64,000 bases of DNA from the NCBI RefSeq assembly GCF_021183825.1, contig NZ_CP089211.1, positions 1 to 64,000 of the forward strand, written 5' to 3'. The translations under genes and the position numbers were made by a program. This document shows, one piece after another, positions 51,956 through 61,044 of the stretch. How positions within the stretch are numbered: the first letter of the stretch is position 1; every line of letters starts with the position of its first letter. This stretch comes from Sinomicrobium kalidii (lineage in GTDB: Bacteria; Bacteroidota; Bacteroidia; Flavobacteriales; Flavobacteriaceae). Under the pieces are notes generated by a model, which worked only from the letters and a program-made list of their open reading frames with translations, had not been told where the DNA came from and searched no databases.

Positions 51956-51969
51956 CACGGATACACGAA
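51956..51969 (+). repeat. CACGGATACACGAA dispersed word, copy 4
   Basis: Exact 14-mer followed by TGTTTTTTGGG, the same 3' context as the inverted copy at 46508-46521. Confidence 0.6.
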
Positions 51970-52088
51970 TGTTTTTTGGGTTTATTAGTTGGGGCACTTT
52001 TTGGTTCTTAGTTGTTTAGTCTGGTAGTTGGTAGTAGAATAGTAATGGTCTGTTTTTGGCTGTTTATAAGCTATAACACCTGCATAAT

Positions 52089-52365
52089 TTAACGTGAATA
52101 ATGGATAAGTTGTCCAGGACAAAAGCATTGTAAAAGTTTAAGTCCTTTTTTTAGTTTTAAAAACTCCTCCCTTCTCCCGATTGTCCCGATATCCATCGGG
52201 ATCGGGAGAAGGGAGGTGGCGCGACTTTAGTCGTGACGGAGGGTTTGAAATCCCAAACCATTGGATAAACATAAGTGTTTGGGTATACCTCCCAGGGCTT
52301 GGCCAGGTCAAACTCCCCGTCTCCTAAAGTAAGGGAGCTTTTTTCTTATCCATTATTCACATTAA
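52089..52365. mobile_element. MITE-like element with terminal inverted repeats
   Basis: The ends TTAACGTGAATAATGGATAA and its inverse (52345-52365) form 21-bp terminal inverted repeats with one mismatch, each ending in TTAA, which could also be the target site. The 277-bp unit encodes no protein. Inside is a perfect 16-bp stem (52166-52181 with 52201-52216), a nested CCCGAT-type hairpin and further GC-rich words. It looks like a miniature inverted-repeat transposable element mobilised in trans. No matching transposase is in the window. Confidence 0.5.
52166..52216. repeat. Strong hairpin inside the MITE-like element
   Basis: CCTCCCTTCTCCCGAT (52166-52181) pairs perfectly with ATCGGGAGAAGGGAGG (52201-52216), and the 19-base loop contains its own CCCGAT...ATCGGG pairing. 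This is the most stable fold in the spacer. Confidence 0.6.
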
Positions 52366-52485
52366 CTTAATAAACCGACAAGAGTTCAGAATAAGCTAAG
52401 AGTATCACTTTGAGAATCAACCTTTGGATTACCGAATAAATGATAATAACATTTTCAACTTAGATCGAACTCATATTAACTCCCC

Positions 52486-52523
52486 AACTCCAAGACTCCA
52501 AGACTTCTCAACTCCAAGACTCC
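52486..52523. repeat. Right arm of the 38-bp inverted repeat
   Basis: Inverse of 51789-51826, 37 of 38 bases. On the minus strand it encodes the last residues (GESWS) and stop of the cyclase gene. Confidence 0.75.
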
Positions 52524-53632
52524 CCCGCCCCCGCTTCTCTCACCCCCACAAGCAAGACTTCCTGCTCCTTGCCCTTTAGCCTGATGGCCCCCAGGTTCCG
52601 GATGACAAAGCCGTTTCCGGAGTCGAGTTCCGATAACAGTTCGGAAGTAACGATGACTTCCTCCCTGAACTTTGCACACAGGCCCAGGATACGCGATGTG
52701 GTGTTCAGTACATCCCCGGAATAGGTAATATCCCGTTTGATGACACCGATCTCCCCGGCCACTACCCTGCCGCAATGTATTCCCGCCTTAAAAGAAGGTA
52801 CCACGCCGTAACGTTGTATATATCTATCCTTTTTTTGTGCTATGTATTTTTTCATTTCCGAAAAACAGCGGAGGCATTGCAGGTTTTCTTTTCCGTCTTC
52901 GAACTTCCAGACCACAACCACCTCATCGCCTACATATTGATAGATATTGCCGTGGTTTTCGAGGATCGGATCGGTGATATCCGCAAAAAAATCCCGGAGC
53001 AATGCATGATAGGCTTCGTCGCCCAGGCGTTCCGCTATGGTCGTCGAAGAGTTCAGGTCGAGGAACATGAATATCCGTTCCTCTGTTTTCGGTGTATTGT
53101 ACTTTCCCTTGATGATATTCCAGAACGTATCCGGGCCGTATTTGCTGTTCATCTGTAAAAGCAGTTGGGTCATCACCACGATAAACGACCACACCATGCC
53201 GTTCTTTACCGGGTAGCTGTCCGTAACAAAGTTGTAGAATGCTTCTTTGGATGCGGGATCATACAAAGGCCTCCCGGTCTGGAAAGGGACTATGATCGCT
53301 GCCATGATCAATGTAATAAGGGCTATGATACAAACAAAAGTAACGCTTACGATCAGTATGGTATATCCGTACGGTTTATCCCGGTATCTGACATTGATAT
53401 AAAACACCAGCAAACTCCCCCCGATCAATGCCCCTATAAGCCCGCCCCCTACGTTCCGCATCACGGAAATGGCAAACGAATAGTCGGCTGTGGGGCCGAG
53501 GGAGGTTTTGGTATGCAGGATCAGGTGGTCGTAGACCGCAATGATAAACCCAATGACCATCCAGGCAATAATAATGGCCAGCAGTTGCTTTAATTTAAGT
53601 TGTAGTCCTCTTTTCACAAGTCCGGTATTCAA
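52508..53632 (-). CDS. Membrane-bound class III adenylate/guanylate cyclase
   Basis: The 374-residue protein has an N-terminal membrane region of about four helices (17-40, 55-78, 84-112, 140-162) and a C-terminal class III nucleotide cyclase domain (about 185-365). Metal-binding Asp residues are in FMFLDLNSSTTIAERLG and YQYVGDEVVVVW. The transition-state region is GDVLNTTSRI, and AGIHCGRVVAGEIGV is typical. It probably makes cAMP; the base-specificity residue was not resolved. The start codon is TTG at 53632, or GTG five codons later. The last codons (ESWS) are built by an inverted-repeat arm shared with the convergent CGNR gene. Confidence 0.88.
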   Translation of the reverse strand: MNTGLVKRGLQLKLKQLLAIIIAWMVIGFIIAVYDHLILHTKTSLGPTADYSFAISVMRNVGGGLIGALIGGSLLVFYINVRYRDKPYGYTILIVSVTFVCIIALITLIMAAIIVPFQTGRPLYDPASKEAFYNFVTDSYPVKNGMVWSFIVVMTQLLLQMNSKYGPDTFWNIIKGKYNTPKTEERIFMFLDLNSSTTIAERLGDEAYHALLRDFFADITDPILENHGNIYQYVGDEVVVVWKFEDGKENLQCLRCFSEMKKYIAQKKDRYIQRYGVVPSFKAGIHCGRVVAGEIGVIKRDITYSGDVLNTTSRILGLCAKFREEVIVTSELLSELDSGNGFVIRNLGAIRLKGKEQEVLLVGVREAGAGESWS

Positions 53633-53746
53633 AAACTTATTTCATGTCCGGTGTATGGCCCGTACTAATTTAGTCATTTTTAACGTTTTCGGGGAAAAAG
53701 AATACCAAATGCCGTTTGAGGATAGCAACTATGATGAAATAAAAAA

Positions 53747-53800
53747 GACCGAGGACCGAAGAAAAGGCGGTTTTAAAATACGGGACTTCGGTCTTCGGAC
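53747..53800. repeat. GACCGAGGACCGAAG / CTTCGGTCTTCGGAC inverted repeat
   Basis: GACCGAGGACCGAAG (53747-53761) and CTTCGGTCTTCGGAC (53786-53800) can pair over about 13 bp with one mismatch. It lies in the 272-bp spacer between the cyclase start and the 297-residue lipoprotein gene. The word style resembles the other GA-rich spacer repeats. It could help terminate the lipoprotein transcript. Confidence 0.4.
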
Positions 53801-53904
53801 TATGGTATGCCGGGCATGGAAGAAGTTGGGAAACGGGCAGTATCCCGGCATAAGAAAGGTTAGGTTTTTGTTTATATATTTAGAGATTACAAATCCTAAA
53901 TAAA

Positions 53905-54798
53905 TTACTCACTTAGAGCCTCTATTATTAACTGCGAATAAACATAACCGACCTCTTCATAAAAAGAGGATTGAAATTGTAATGTGGCTGCATTGTTATT
54001 TCCGGCACTTATCAAATTTCCGATCTGTTTTTCTCCTCTTACATTCCTCTTTATTCCAAAAGAAGGGAACCCGGGAAAAATCTCACCTTCTTCAACATAA
54101 GCGTCCGAAAGTAATTCCCCGGTCTCAGCATCATATATTTTAGCCACTGTTTGTTGTATATCCAAACCGGTCTCTCTACTGACGGTTTCCAATTCCGGGA
54201 TATTTATAAAGGGAGAAAAATCATCCGGGGGAATGTTTTCAATGACATATATAGGATTATCTGTCATTGTTTCATCTTCGGGTCTTGAGCCACCCTCATA
54301 AGGGTACACCCCGTATACTTCCAATTTGAGCGTTTTGCCGCCTAAAAAACCTTCATCCTTAATGAAATTTATAAATCGTACTTTTTTATAACCCTCCGGG
54401 GCGGGTTCTCTTTCTTTTTCTGTTAAAGGTTTCATAGGAATTATAATATCCCCGGTATAAAAGGCCGTAATGATTATATCTTCACCAAAAACAGTAGTTC
54501 GGGTACTGTCTACTAATACCTCACCTGTTTCCCGTTTTCTTAATTCGATATTCAATACTGTTCCTTCTGGATAATATTCCGTACCATTAACCAAAGAATC
54601 CCCGTTAATATAAAAACCGAGCTCACTTTCTGCATCTCCGATAATGGTAAAGTCGTGCGAATTAACTGATACATAAGTCCCTTCCTCCGCCAGGTCGCCT
54701 TCGGTATCACAACCGGAAAAAATACTAATTAAAGTAATACCCAGTAATATTCCGGGGTTTACATTCTTTACTCGTTCTATTATATATTTTATTTCCAT
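53905..54798 (-). CDS. Putative lipoprotein downstream of the TonB-receptor locus
   Basis: The 297-residue protein has a hydrophobic segment ending ISIFSGC (Cys about 30), a lipoprotein signal with a longer than usual n-region. The mature part is acidic and beta-rich, with segments such as FTIIGDAESELGFYINGDSL and VLVDSTRTTVFGEDIIITAFY that resemble adhesin or carbohydrate-binding folds. No family recognised. It follows the beta-helix-like lipoprotein gene after 117 bp, with a 12-bp-stem hairpin between them, so its expression may be lower than that of the upstream genes. Confidence 0.7.
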   Translation of the reverse strand: MEIKYIIERVKNVNPGILLGITLISIFSGCDTEGDLAEEGTYVSVNSHDFTIIGDAESELGFYINGDSLVNGTEYYPEGTVLNIELRKRETGEVLVDSTRTTVFGEDIIITAFYTGDIIIPMKPLTEKEREPAPEGYKKVRFINFIKDEGFLGGKTLKLEVYGVYPYEGGSRPEDETMTDNPIYVIENIPPDDFSPFINIPELETVSRETGLDIQQTVAKIYDAETGELLSDAYVEEGEIFPGFPSFGIKRNVRGEKQIGNLISAGNNNAATLQFQSSFYEEVGYVYSQLIIEALSE

Positions 54799-54859
54799 AG
54801 ATTTTATTGATTTTTATTTCCCCAATTAAAGCTGTTCTTAACTTTCAACCTTAATATTT

Positions 54860-54891
54860 AAAGAAGTACGGCTGTTACACCGTACTTCTTT
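54860..54891 (-). terminator. Hairpin (terminator or attenuator) between the two lipoprotein genes
   Basis: AAAGAAGTACGG (54860-54871) pairs perfectly with CCGTACTTCTTT (54880-54891), loop 8. The following minus-strand sequence is only moderately T-rich (AAATATTAAGG), so partial termination is more likely than a full stop. Confidence 0.55.
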
Positions 54892-54915
54892 CCTATTATT
54901 TTTAAGATAAGTTAA

Positions 54916-56325
54916 TTAATACGGGTTGCTGTTAGGCTGATAAGAGGCCCAGTTGTCATCCCATCGACCACTACCACTGGCTCCGAATGCACCTTTATAA
55001 TCTACCGGGGTAAAAAACCCGGAAAGACCTGTAAAACTGGTTCCGAAAGCAGGCAGCGGACTTGCCAGACCGTAATCCGGACTGGTAATGCTGTAAGGCG
55101 CTGTTAAATTCATAAAGTTAGAATCAGTAGAACTGATCGTGTTGTTACTGTAATTGGCTTTGCTTGTAGCCGACGAAGGCAGTACCACACCTCCTGCGGA
55201 AGCATAGGAATGTACCAGGTTATGCATAAACTCGGATGCATTATCCAGTTTGTTTACAACAGCAGTACCGTCAAACAGTACTCCCCTGTCGTCATAACCG
55301 GCAATTATAGAGTTACGGAATACAAAAGAAGTATTTCTTCTCCATCGGTTACCGTTCAAAGTAGGTGTTGCTGCAGATCCTGTACCCATCCCCAGAATTG
55401 TAACATTGGACAATACCGGACGGGTAACCGGGGTATCGCCACTGCCGTTACCGTCGTTATCACATTCTATACCGTTGGGATCACTGGAAAAATCAACCCC
55501 GGGAACTTTTTGGGCCACGGCAAATTGTATATGCCCCCTGTACCCGAAATCAAAGTCAAAATCATCGTCGGCATTTCCAAAGGCGATCAGGTTTTTGGCA
55601 TTCACGGTTCCCCCGAAAAATTCAAAGCCATCGTCTTTACCAAAAGACACCTGGATGTTTTCCAGGGTAGTCCCGTTACCAACACCACCTAGGGTAAGAC
55701 CGTTGATCTCATTTCCGGCACCAAGATCACGTCCGGCATATTCGATACGTACATAACGCAGGATACCTCCGTCATGACCGGAATTATTCCCTCCGTAGCT
55801 GATACTAATCTCACTCGGAATATCTTCAGCCAGGATTCCTTCTATTTCCTCATTATTTGACTTATTTGTAGGTGCATCTCCTAACAGTATAATACCTCCC
55901 CAATCTCCGGCAGAACGGTTCCCTGCAGACTGATCTGAAGTAAATACAATTGAAGTATTGGGAGCTCCACCGTCAGCCACCAGTCGGCCTCCCCTTTCTA
56001 CCAAAAGATAGGAAGCACTTCCGCTGGTAGGTTGGGTTCTCCATTTTACCAGGGTATTGGCTTCTACGGTAAGCGTAGCACCGTCGGCAACAAATGTAGG
56101 GCCGTCTATAAACCATACCCTATCATCAGTCAGTGTCATATCGGAACTAATTACACCGGAAACGGTACCGGTAGCTGCAGGCCAGCTTCTGTTGTCTACA
56201 CCCACGGAAAGCATTGCGAATTCCGCGTTAAGGGTCGGATCGTTTTCTTCGATCGGGTCTTCTTTGGAACAGCTTGTCAGTAACACAGCTACAGACATAG
56301 CAAGTAAGCTAAATTTGGTTTTCAT
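54916..56325 (-). CDS. Beta-helix-like lipoprotein paired with a TonB receptor
   Basis: The 469-residue protein has a lipoprotein signal (VLLTSC, Cys about 19). The mature part has repeating Gly/Asn-rich short strands (SGVISSDMTLTDDRVWFIDG, GDWGGIILLGDAPTNKSNNE, ISYGGNNSGHDGGILRYVRI) that suggest a right-handed parallel beta-helix. Such proteins are often encoded next to a TonB-dependent receptor in this phylum and sit on the outer-membrane surface, where they may bind the ligand in place of SusD. The substrate is unknown. The receptor gene upstream ends only 54 bp away. Confidence 0.75.
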   Translation of the reverse strand: MKTKFSLLAMSVAVLLTSCSKEDPIEENDPTLNAEFAMLSVGVDNRSWPAATGTVSGVISSDMTLTDDRVWFIDGPTFVADGATLTVEANTLVKWRTQPTSGSASYLLVERGGRLVADGGAPNTSIVFTSDQSAGNRSAGDWGGIILLGDAPTNKSNNEEIEGILAEDIPSEISISYGGNNSGHDGGILRYVRIEYAGRDLGAGNEINGLTLGGVGNGTTLENIQVSFGKDDGFEFFGGTVNAKNLIAFGNADDDFDFDFGYRGHIQFAVAQKVPGVDFSSDPNGIECDNDGNGSGDTPVTRPVLSNVTILGMGTGSAATPTLNGNRWRRNTSFVFRNSIIAGYDDRGVLFDGTAVVNKLDNASEFMHNLVHSYASAGGVVLPSSATSKANYSNNTISSTDSNFMNLTAPYSITSPDYGLASPLPAFGTSFTGLSGFFTPVDYKGAFGASGSGRWDDNWASYQPNSNPY

Positions 56326-56379
56326 CAGATTTAATTTTTAAGGTTGTTATTTATAAATCACTTAAAATAATAGGCGCTT

Positions 56380-59300
56380 TTAAAAGGTGTATTTAAAACT
56401 TACCATAAAACTCCGCAGACGGTCAAACCGTCGGCGTATAAGGTCATATTCGGGATCATACTCCTTTCCGCTGGGATCATTTAAGGGGACCCGAAGGTTT
56501 CCTATTCCCTGTTGCGAAACATATTCTACCCTTTCCTGTTTGGTTTCCGGGTCAATATTGTTGTAATAACGGATCACGGGATCGTTAAAAATATCGGCAA
56601 GATTTAGCTTGAACTCCGCGCGGTTGTCCTGTAAAAAGGCATAACGGAACTGGAGGTCCAGCACATCCCGCGGTTTTTCGTATTCGTGGTAAAAAGGGGT
56701 CCCGCCGGGCAGTACGATACGGGGCCCCACCCGGTTATAACTGGCCGTAAAGCCAAAATGCGCTCCCGTATATTGCAATCCCCCGTTTACAATATAGGGA
56801 GCCTGCCCGTATAACGGCCTGCTTTCTTCTACCACGGCCAGTTCGTATATGGAATTGCCTTCCTCATCCGTTTCTCCCGTATCTACAGGCACATCTTCCC
56901 GGTCGTAATAAATATCAGACCATATAAAAGAAGCATTGCCAAACAGATAAAGGTTTTCACCAAATGAAGAGTTCAGAAAAGCAAACGATTTCCGGAAATC
57001 GATCTCCACTCCATAATTGGTGGCCCGTTTCAGGTTATAATAACTTGCCCGTAAAGGAGTAGCTTCTCCTTGATTGGCACTTAACTGAAGTTCAATAGGC
57101 TTGTCAAAATCCTTATAAAAACCCGAAACGGAAAAGGATTCTTCGGGAGTGGGATAAAATTCCCATCGTAATTCCAGGTTATCTACCGTTGTTTGCTCTA
57201 AAAGTATTGGATTTCCTTCATCATCGGTATTCCGGTAGCCGGAAACAATTACAGTTCGCAAATTGTAGTCATAATAAGTGTATTTTCCGAGTTCCGTAAA
57301 TTCCGGCCTGGCCAGGGAACGGAAATAAGAGGCCCGGACATTCATTTCCGGAGTTATTTCATAAATAAGATTGGCTGAAGGTAAAAGGTCTGTTTCGTAC
57401 ATTGTATAAGATTCCGGTTCTTCACTTATGGTAACCTCACCGGTATCCTCATTTAAATCAACATCCCTTATCCCCGTATCTGTTCTCATATCATTATATT
57501 CCACCCTGAGCCCCCCGGAAAAATGTAATCTATTAATTAGATAAGCGTCCAGTGAAAAATATCCCGCATGCAAATTCTGAGAACCTTGATAACCATTTCC
57601 CAAACCATTTACTCCACCCACTCCTACAGATTGGGGATAATAATGAAATAATTCGTCATCAAAAGTTTCCTGATTAAGTACTTCATATACGGGAAGGCCG
57701 ACAAAGTCAAAAACATTGGTATTTCCATGAGGTCTGATTACATATCTGGATTGGTCAAAATCAATGTCCCGGATACTTCCGGAATAACCAGCTAATATCT
57801 TGTTCTTACTATTGGTAGCTGAAAGTGGAATTTCCAGATTTAATCCGGCCGTATAGCGCTTTTCTTCATATTTACTATAATAGTCTTTCGGGCTTTCAAT
57901 TTGCCGGGCAGTTACATAATAATAAGGAGGATATGGGTTGCGGAATTCCTGAAATATCAATTCCCTGTCTGAAGAACTAAAACTGGCTGCACGGCTTCTT
58001 CCTTCATATTGTATATTATTGGGCTGGTCTCTTGTATAACTGGCAATTCCCAGGTTCCAGTCTAATTTGGTATTTCGCATCCCCAGGTTATGCTCTCCTT
58101 TTAATATACTTTGTCCAAAACTATTAACAATCCGTTCTTCCGTCACTCCCGTAACGGCAGGTCCTTCATGTAAATCGATTCCGTTATACAGCGTGTTTTC
58201 TGTTTCCAGCTTCTGATAAAAAGTATTTTTCAGGCTTATTTTATGAACACCAAAGGCGTAAGTGGCGTTAAGGACTCCTCCCAGACGGGTAAGGAAATTA
58301 TAACGATCCCCGCCTGAAATAAGCCTGCTCCCAGGTTCCTCTTCAAAATATCCTTGTTTGGTTTGTTCGTTACGATACGTAAGTGCTCCGGTCATACCCA
58401 AGCGATCATCGCCTGCCAAATCAATGATCTTTCCCAGGGTTATCGAATAATCCTGGGTAGGTTGTTGTGTATAACGGCTTATTCGAAAGCGGTCATTCCC
58501 GGGCATTTGTTTGGAAAGCGGCAATAATTCATCTTCGTTTATTCCTGCTAAGGCAGATTTTCTCAACTCATTAGCCAACACAGGTAACTTACTGTCAGAA
58601 CTCGATAGCCCCAGGTAATCGTTCTTATAACGCGGCAGGGAATAAAAATCGTCAAAGGTATTTTCATTACCGCCTGTCCCTATTTTTACCGTTAAAAAAT
58701 CTTTATTGGGGATCTCTACGGTATTTACATTCACATAGCCCCCGGTAAACTCCCCGGGCAGATCGGGGCTTGCCGTTTTATGGACAATAACGCTTTCTAT
58801 AAGGTTACTGGGAATGATATCAAATGCATAGTTCCTGCGGTTGGCCTCCGTACTGGGCATCAGGGCATTGTTCATGGCCACATTGTTATACCGCTCCGAA
58901 ACCCCGCGTACCACCACGTATTTATTGTCCTGTACATGCAGCCCGGTAACACGGGTAAGCACCTGGGCTACATTATTGTCCGGGGTACGGGCTATTTGTT
59001 CGGCAGTGATCCCGTCTATGGCGGTAACCTCATTTTTCCGGATGGTATTTAAAGCCGCTATATTATTAGCCCTGCGATTGTACCCGGCTGTAACTACCAC
59101 TTCTTCGAGTGTCTCGCTGGAAGGTTCCAGCACAACATCCAGTGTAGTTGTCTTCCCGGCTTTAATTACCACGTCGGTAATACGTTGGGTGGTAAAAGAT
59201 ATATAGCTTATCCTTACCGTATAGGTTCCGGGTGCTAATTGCATATCGTAATCCCCGTCAAACCCGGCAGATGTTCCCAGTGCCCCGTTCCTGCCTTCTA

Positions 59301-59730
59301 TGATTACATTGGCACCGGGAAGCGGTACGTTCTGGTCGTCATAAACATGCCCGTTCAGTCTTCCCCGTTTTTGTTGCTGTGGCGGTACCAGGCGGACGGA
59401 AACATTGTTGTTTTCTATACTGTATTCTATAGGGACCTGCCTGTCTATATCGCGGAGTATATCCCTGATGGCCCTGTCCCTGATGGCTATTTTATTTTTT
59501 AAAGTGGCCTTTTCTAATTGCGATTCGTCAAATAAAAAATTGTAATCGGTTTCTGCTATCAGTCTTTCCATGAACACCCTCAGGTTCTGTCCGGATTCCT
59601 GGCCGGGGGGGGCGGCCCCGGCAGGGGTGACCCGGGCATTTAACAGGCTGACACAGCAAAAAAATAAAAAGCAGACTTTTCCTAAATACCTGTTTGAAAT
59701 TAAACAGTATTCCGTAATTTTGGTTTTCAT
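56380..59730 (-). CDS. TonB-dependent receptor with STN and carboxypeptidase-like domains
   Basis: The 1116-residue outer-membrane transporter has a signal region, a secretin/TonB short N-terminal (STN) domain (about 48-110; FLFDESQLEKATLKNKIAIR) and a carboxypeptidase-regulatory-like beta domain (about 120-205; GHVYDDQNVPLPGANVIIEG). The TonB box and plug follow (EEVVVTAGYN, VLTRVTGLHVQDNKYVVVRG), and then a 22-strand-type barrel ending in Phe (FMVSFKYTF). STN receptors take part in transmembrane signalling through FecR and an ECF sigma factor; both are encoded upstream. The imported substrate is unknown. A terminator-like hairpin separates it from fecR, so it should have its own promoter. 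Confidence 0.92.
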   Translation of the reverse strand: MKTKITEYCLISNRYLGKVCFLFFCCVSLLNARVTPAGAAPPGQESGQNLRVFMERLIAETDYNFLFDESQLEKATLKNKIAIRDRAIRDILRDIDRQVPIEYSIENNNVSVRLVPPQQQKRGRLNGHVYDDQNVPLPGANVIIEGRNGALGTSAGFDGDYDMQLAPGTYTVRISYISFTTQRITDVVIKAGKTTTLDVVLEPSSETLEEVVVTAGYNRRANNIAALNTIRKNEVTAIDGITAEQIARTPDNNVAQVLTRVTGLHVQDNKYVVVRGVSERYNNVAMNNALMPSTEANRRNYAFDIIPSNLIESVIVHKTASPDLPGEFTGGYVNVNTVEIPNKDFLTVKIGTGGNENTFDDFYSLPRYKNDYLGLSSSDSKLPVLANELRKSALAGINEDELLPLSKQMPGNDRFRISRYTQQPTQDYSITLGKIIDLAGDDRLGMTGALTYRNEQTKQGYFEEEPGSRLISGGDRYNFLTRLGGVLNATYAFGVHKISLKNTFYQKLETENTLYNGIDLHEGPAVTGVTEERIVNSFGQSILKGEHNLGMRNTKLDWNLGIASYTRDQPNNIQYEGRSRAASFSSSDRELIFQEFRNPYPPYYYVTARQIESPKDYYSKYEEKRYTAGLNLEIPLSATNSKNKILAGYSGSIRDIDFDQSRYVIRPHGNTNVFDFVGLPVYEVLNQETFDDELFHYYPQSVGVGGVNGLGNGYQGSQNLHAGYFSLDAYLINRLHFSGGLRVEYNDMRTDTGIRDVDLNEDTGEVTISEEPESYTMYETDLLPSANLIYEITPEMNVRASYFRSLARPEFTELGKYTYYDYNLRTVIVSGYRNTDDEGNPILLEQTTVDNLELRWEFYPTPEESFSVSGFYKDFDKPIELQLSANQGEATPLRASYYNLKRATNYGVEIDFRKSFAFLNSSFGENLYLFGNASFIWSDIYYDREDVPVDTGETDEEGNSIYELAVVEESRPLYGQAPYIVNGGLQYTGAHFGFTASYNRVGPRIVLPGGTPFYHEYEKPRDVLDLQFRYAFLQDNRAEFKLNLADIFNDPVIRYYNNIDPETKQERVEYVSQQGIGNLRVPLNDPSGKEYDPEYDLIRRRFDRLRSFMVSFKYTF

Positions 59731-59815
59731 GTATTATCCGTATGTAAATAGATTAATTAATAATTGTTGATGTTCCGATCGAGCTTATTATTAGTTATGT
59801 TTGCATACTTTTCAA

Positions 59816-59846
59816 AAAGCGTTGTTCGCCGCAACGCTTTTTTATT
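59816..59846 (-). terminator. Terminator after fecR
   Basis: The stem AAAGCGTTG (59816-59824) / CAACGCTTT (59832-59840) has A/T tails on both sides, so it can act in both directions. It lies 10 bp after the fecR stop codon. Confidence 0.75.
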
Positions 59847-59849
59847 TTT

Positions 59850-60848
59850 TTATTGCTGTTTCTTTTTAACCAGCAGTTTCCCTTCGCCCTGTTCCAGTTT
59901 CATGTGATGGATAAACAATATCTTTTGCATGGCATCCACGGGCGATGTGTTATGAAAAACCCCGGACACATGTTTTTTCCTGTCTGTTGCAGACAGATCG
60001 TTCATGTCAACCGGTATCCGGTACACTCTGGATATCCTGGTCAGGGCCTCTTCTATAGTGGTGTTGTAAAACACCAGCTTGTTTCCTTTATACAGGTCTT
60101 CTTTGCTGTTGCGTATGGAATCTATACTGGTATTGTTGTTGACCTTGTCAAAATTCAGTAATTCACCCGGGCGCATCCTGGCAATTTCGCGTTCCTCATC
60201 CTCGTCCTTCAGGGTAACTTTTACGGAACCTTCGGTAAGGATGATCTGAATGTGCTCTTCAAACGCATAGGCCTTGATATTGAACATCGTTCCCAGTACG
60301 CGTGTGGTAATATTATCGGTAAGTACCTTAAAAGGTTTCAGGGAATCTTCGGCGACGTCAAAATAGGCCTCTCCCTGCAATTTTATATAGCGTTCCTCTT
60401 CCCCGAACCTGTCGGAATAGGATATGGACGACCCGGGCTTAAGCCATATTTTTGTGCCGTCTTCCAACTGGACCTCCCTCGTCTTGTGTTTTACGTTATT
60501 GATAACGGTCCAGTGTGCTGCCCTGTCCTCTTGCAGGAGATAAACCGAAGTTCCCGCAGCAATGAACAAAATAACGGAAGCGGCTATCATTAACGGCTTT
60601 TTCATCCCGGAAAGGGAAAAACGTTTTGGCTTATCCGTTTTATCCTTATCTGTATTTACGGTAGCAAAAACAGCTTCACGGATGGCAAGGCTATCTTTTT
60701 CGGAAATGGTCGCCGCAGCCCGGTTCCATTCGTTGCGCAGCAAGTGGTCTGCTTCTTCGGGATTTTCCCGGAGAAACCCCTCCACCCTTGCCGTCTCTTC
60801 GTCAGAGCACTTTCCTTCCCAGTATTTTTTTAGCAGTTCTAAATCCAT
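59850..60848 (-). CDS. FecR-type anti-sigma factor
   Basis: The 332-residue inner-membrane protein has a cytoplasmic N-terminal part (MDLELLKKYWEGKCSDEETA, Trp-containing), one transmembrane helix (about 87-106) and a periplasmic FecR domain (WTVINNVKHKTREVQLEDGT; GEAYFDVAEDSLKPF). The C-terminal DUF4974-like region reads YNTTIEEALTRISRVYRIPV. It receives the signal from the STN domain of the receptor and controls the ECF sigma factor. It lies about 1 kb downstream of the sigma gene, with a small ABM gene and repeats between, an unusual separation. Confidence 0.93.
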   Translation of the reverse strand: MDLELLKKYWEGKCSDEETARVEGFLRENPEEADHLLRNEWNRAAATISEKDSLAIREAVFATVNTDKDKTDKPKRFSLSGMKKPLMIAASVILFIAAGTSVYLLQEDRAAHWTVINNVKHKTREVQLEDGTKIWLKPGSSISYSDRFGEEERYIKLQGEAYFDVAEDSLKPFKVLTDNITTRVLGTMFNIKAYAFEEHIQIILTEGSVKVTLKDEDEEREIARMRPGELLNFDKVNNNTSIDSIRNSKEDLYKGNKLVFYNTTIEEALTRISRVYRIPVDMNDLSATDRKKHVSGVFHNTSPVDAMQKILFIHHMKLEQGEGKLLVKKKQQ

Positions 60849-60960
60849 CGTTCTTCTTAATTCACCTGTAGAACGATTTAAGGGGTGCTTTAAAAATGAA
60901 ATTAATGTTATGAAGAAATCAAGTTAGGGTTAAGGAGGGGGATTGGTTACTTGGTTACTG

Positions 60961-61003
60961 AGTTGATGAGTTCGGAGTTTCGGAGTCTCGGAGTTTTGGA
61001 GTT
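60961..61003 (+). repeat. GGAGT-rich dispersed word, related to the 51.8-kb inverted repeat
   Basis: The segment includes TTCGGAGTTTCGGAGTCTCG and then GAGTTTTGGAGTTTG, with a period of about 9-10 bases. It resembles the arms at 51789 and 52486. It lies between the ABM gene end and fecR. Confidence 0.5.
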
Positions 61004-61044
61004 TGTGTAATCGTGGCAGAATCTCCGAAACCCCGAACGATCAG

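Larger units (their letters stand above)
51805..52507. other. 703-bp noncoding, repeat-built spacer between convergent genes
   Basis: From left to right it holds most of one inverted-repeat arm, CACGGATACACGAA (51833), a CAACTCCGGAACTCCGAACT stretch (51898-51917), CACGGATACACGAA again (51956), a 277-bp MITE-like unit (52089-52365) with a strong internal hairpin, and the other inverted-repeat arm. No protein-coding frame is credible. Confidence 0.65.

Noticed and set aside
51789..52523. Complete insertion sequence with 38-bp terminal repeats
   Set aside because: The enclosed 735 bp encodes no transposase, and the arms overlap the ends of two resident genes. A repeat insertion or a nested MITE explains it better.
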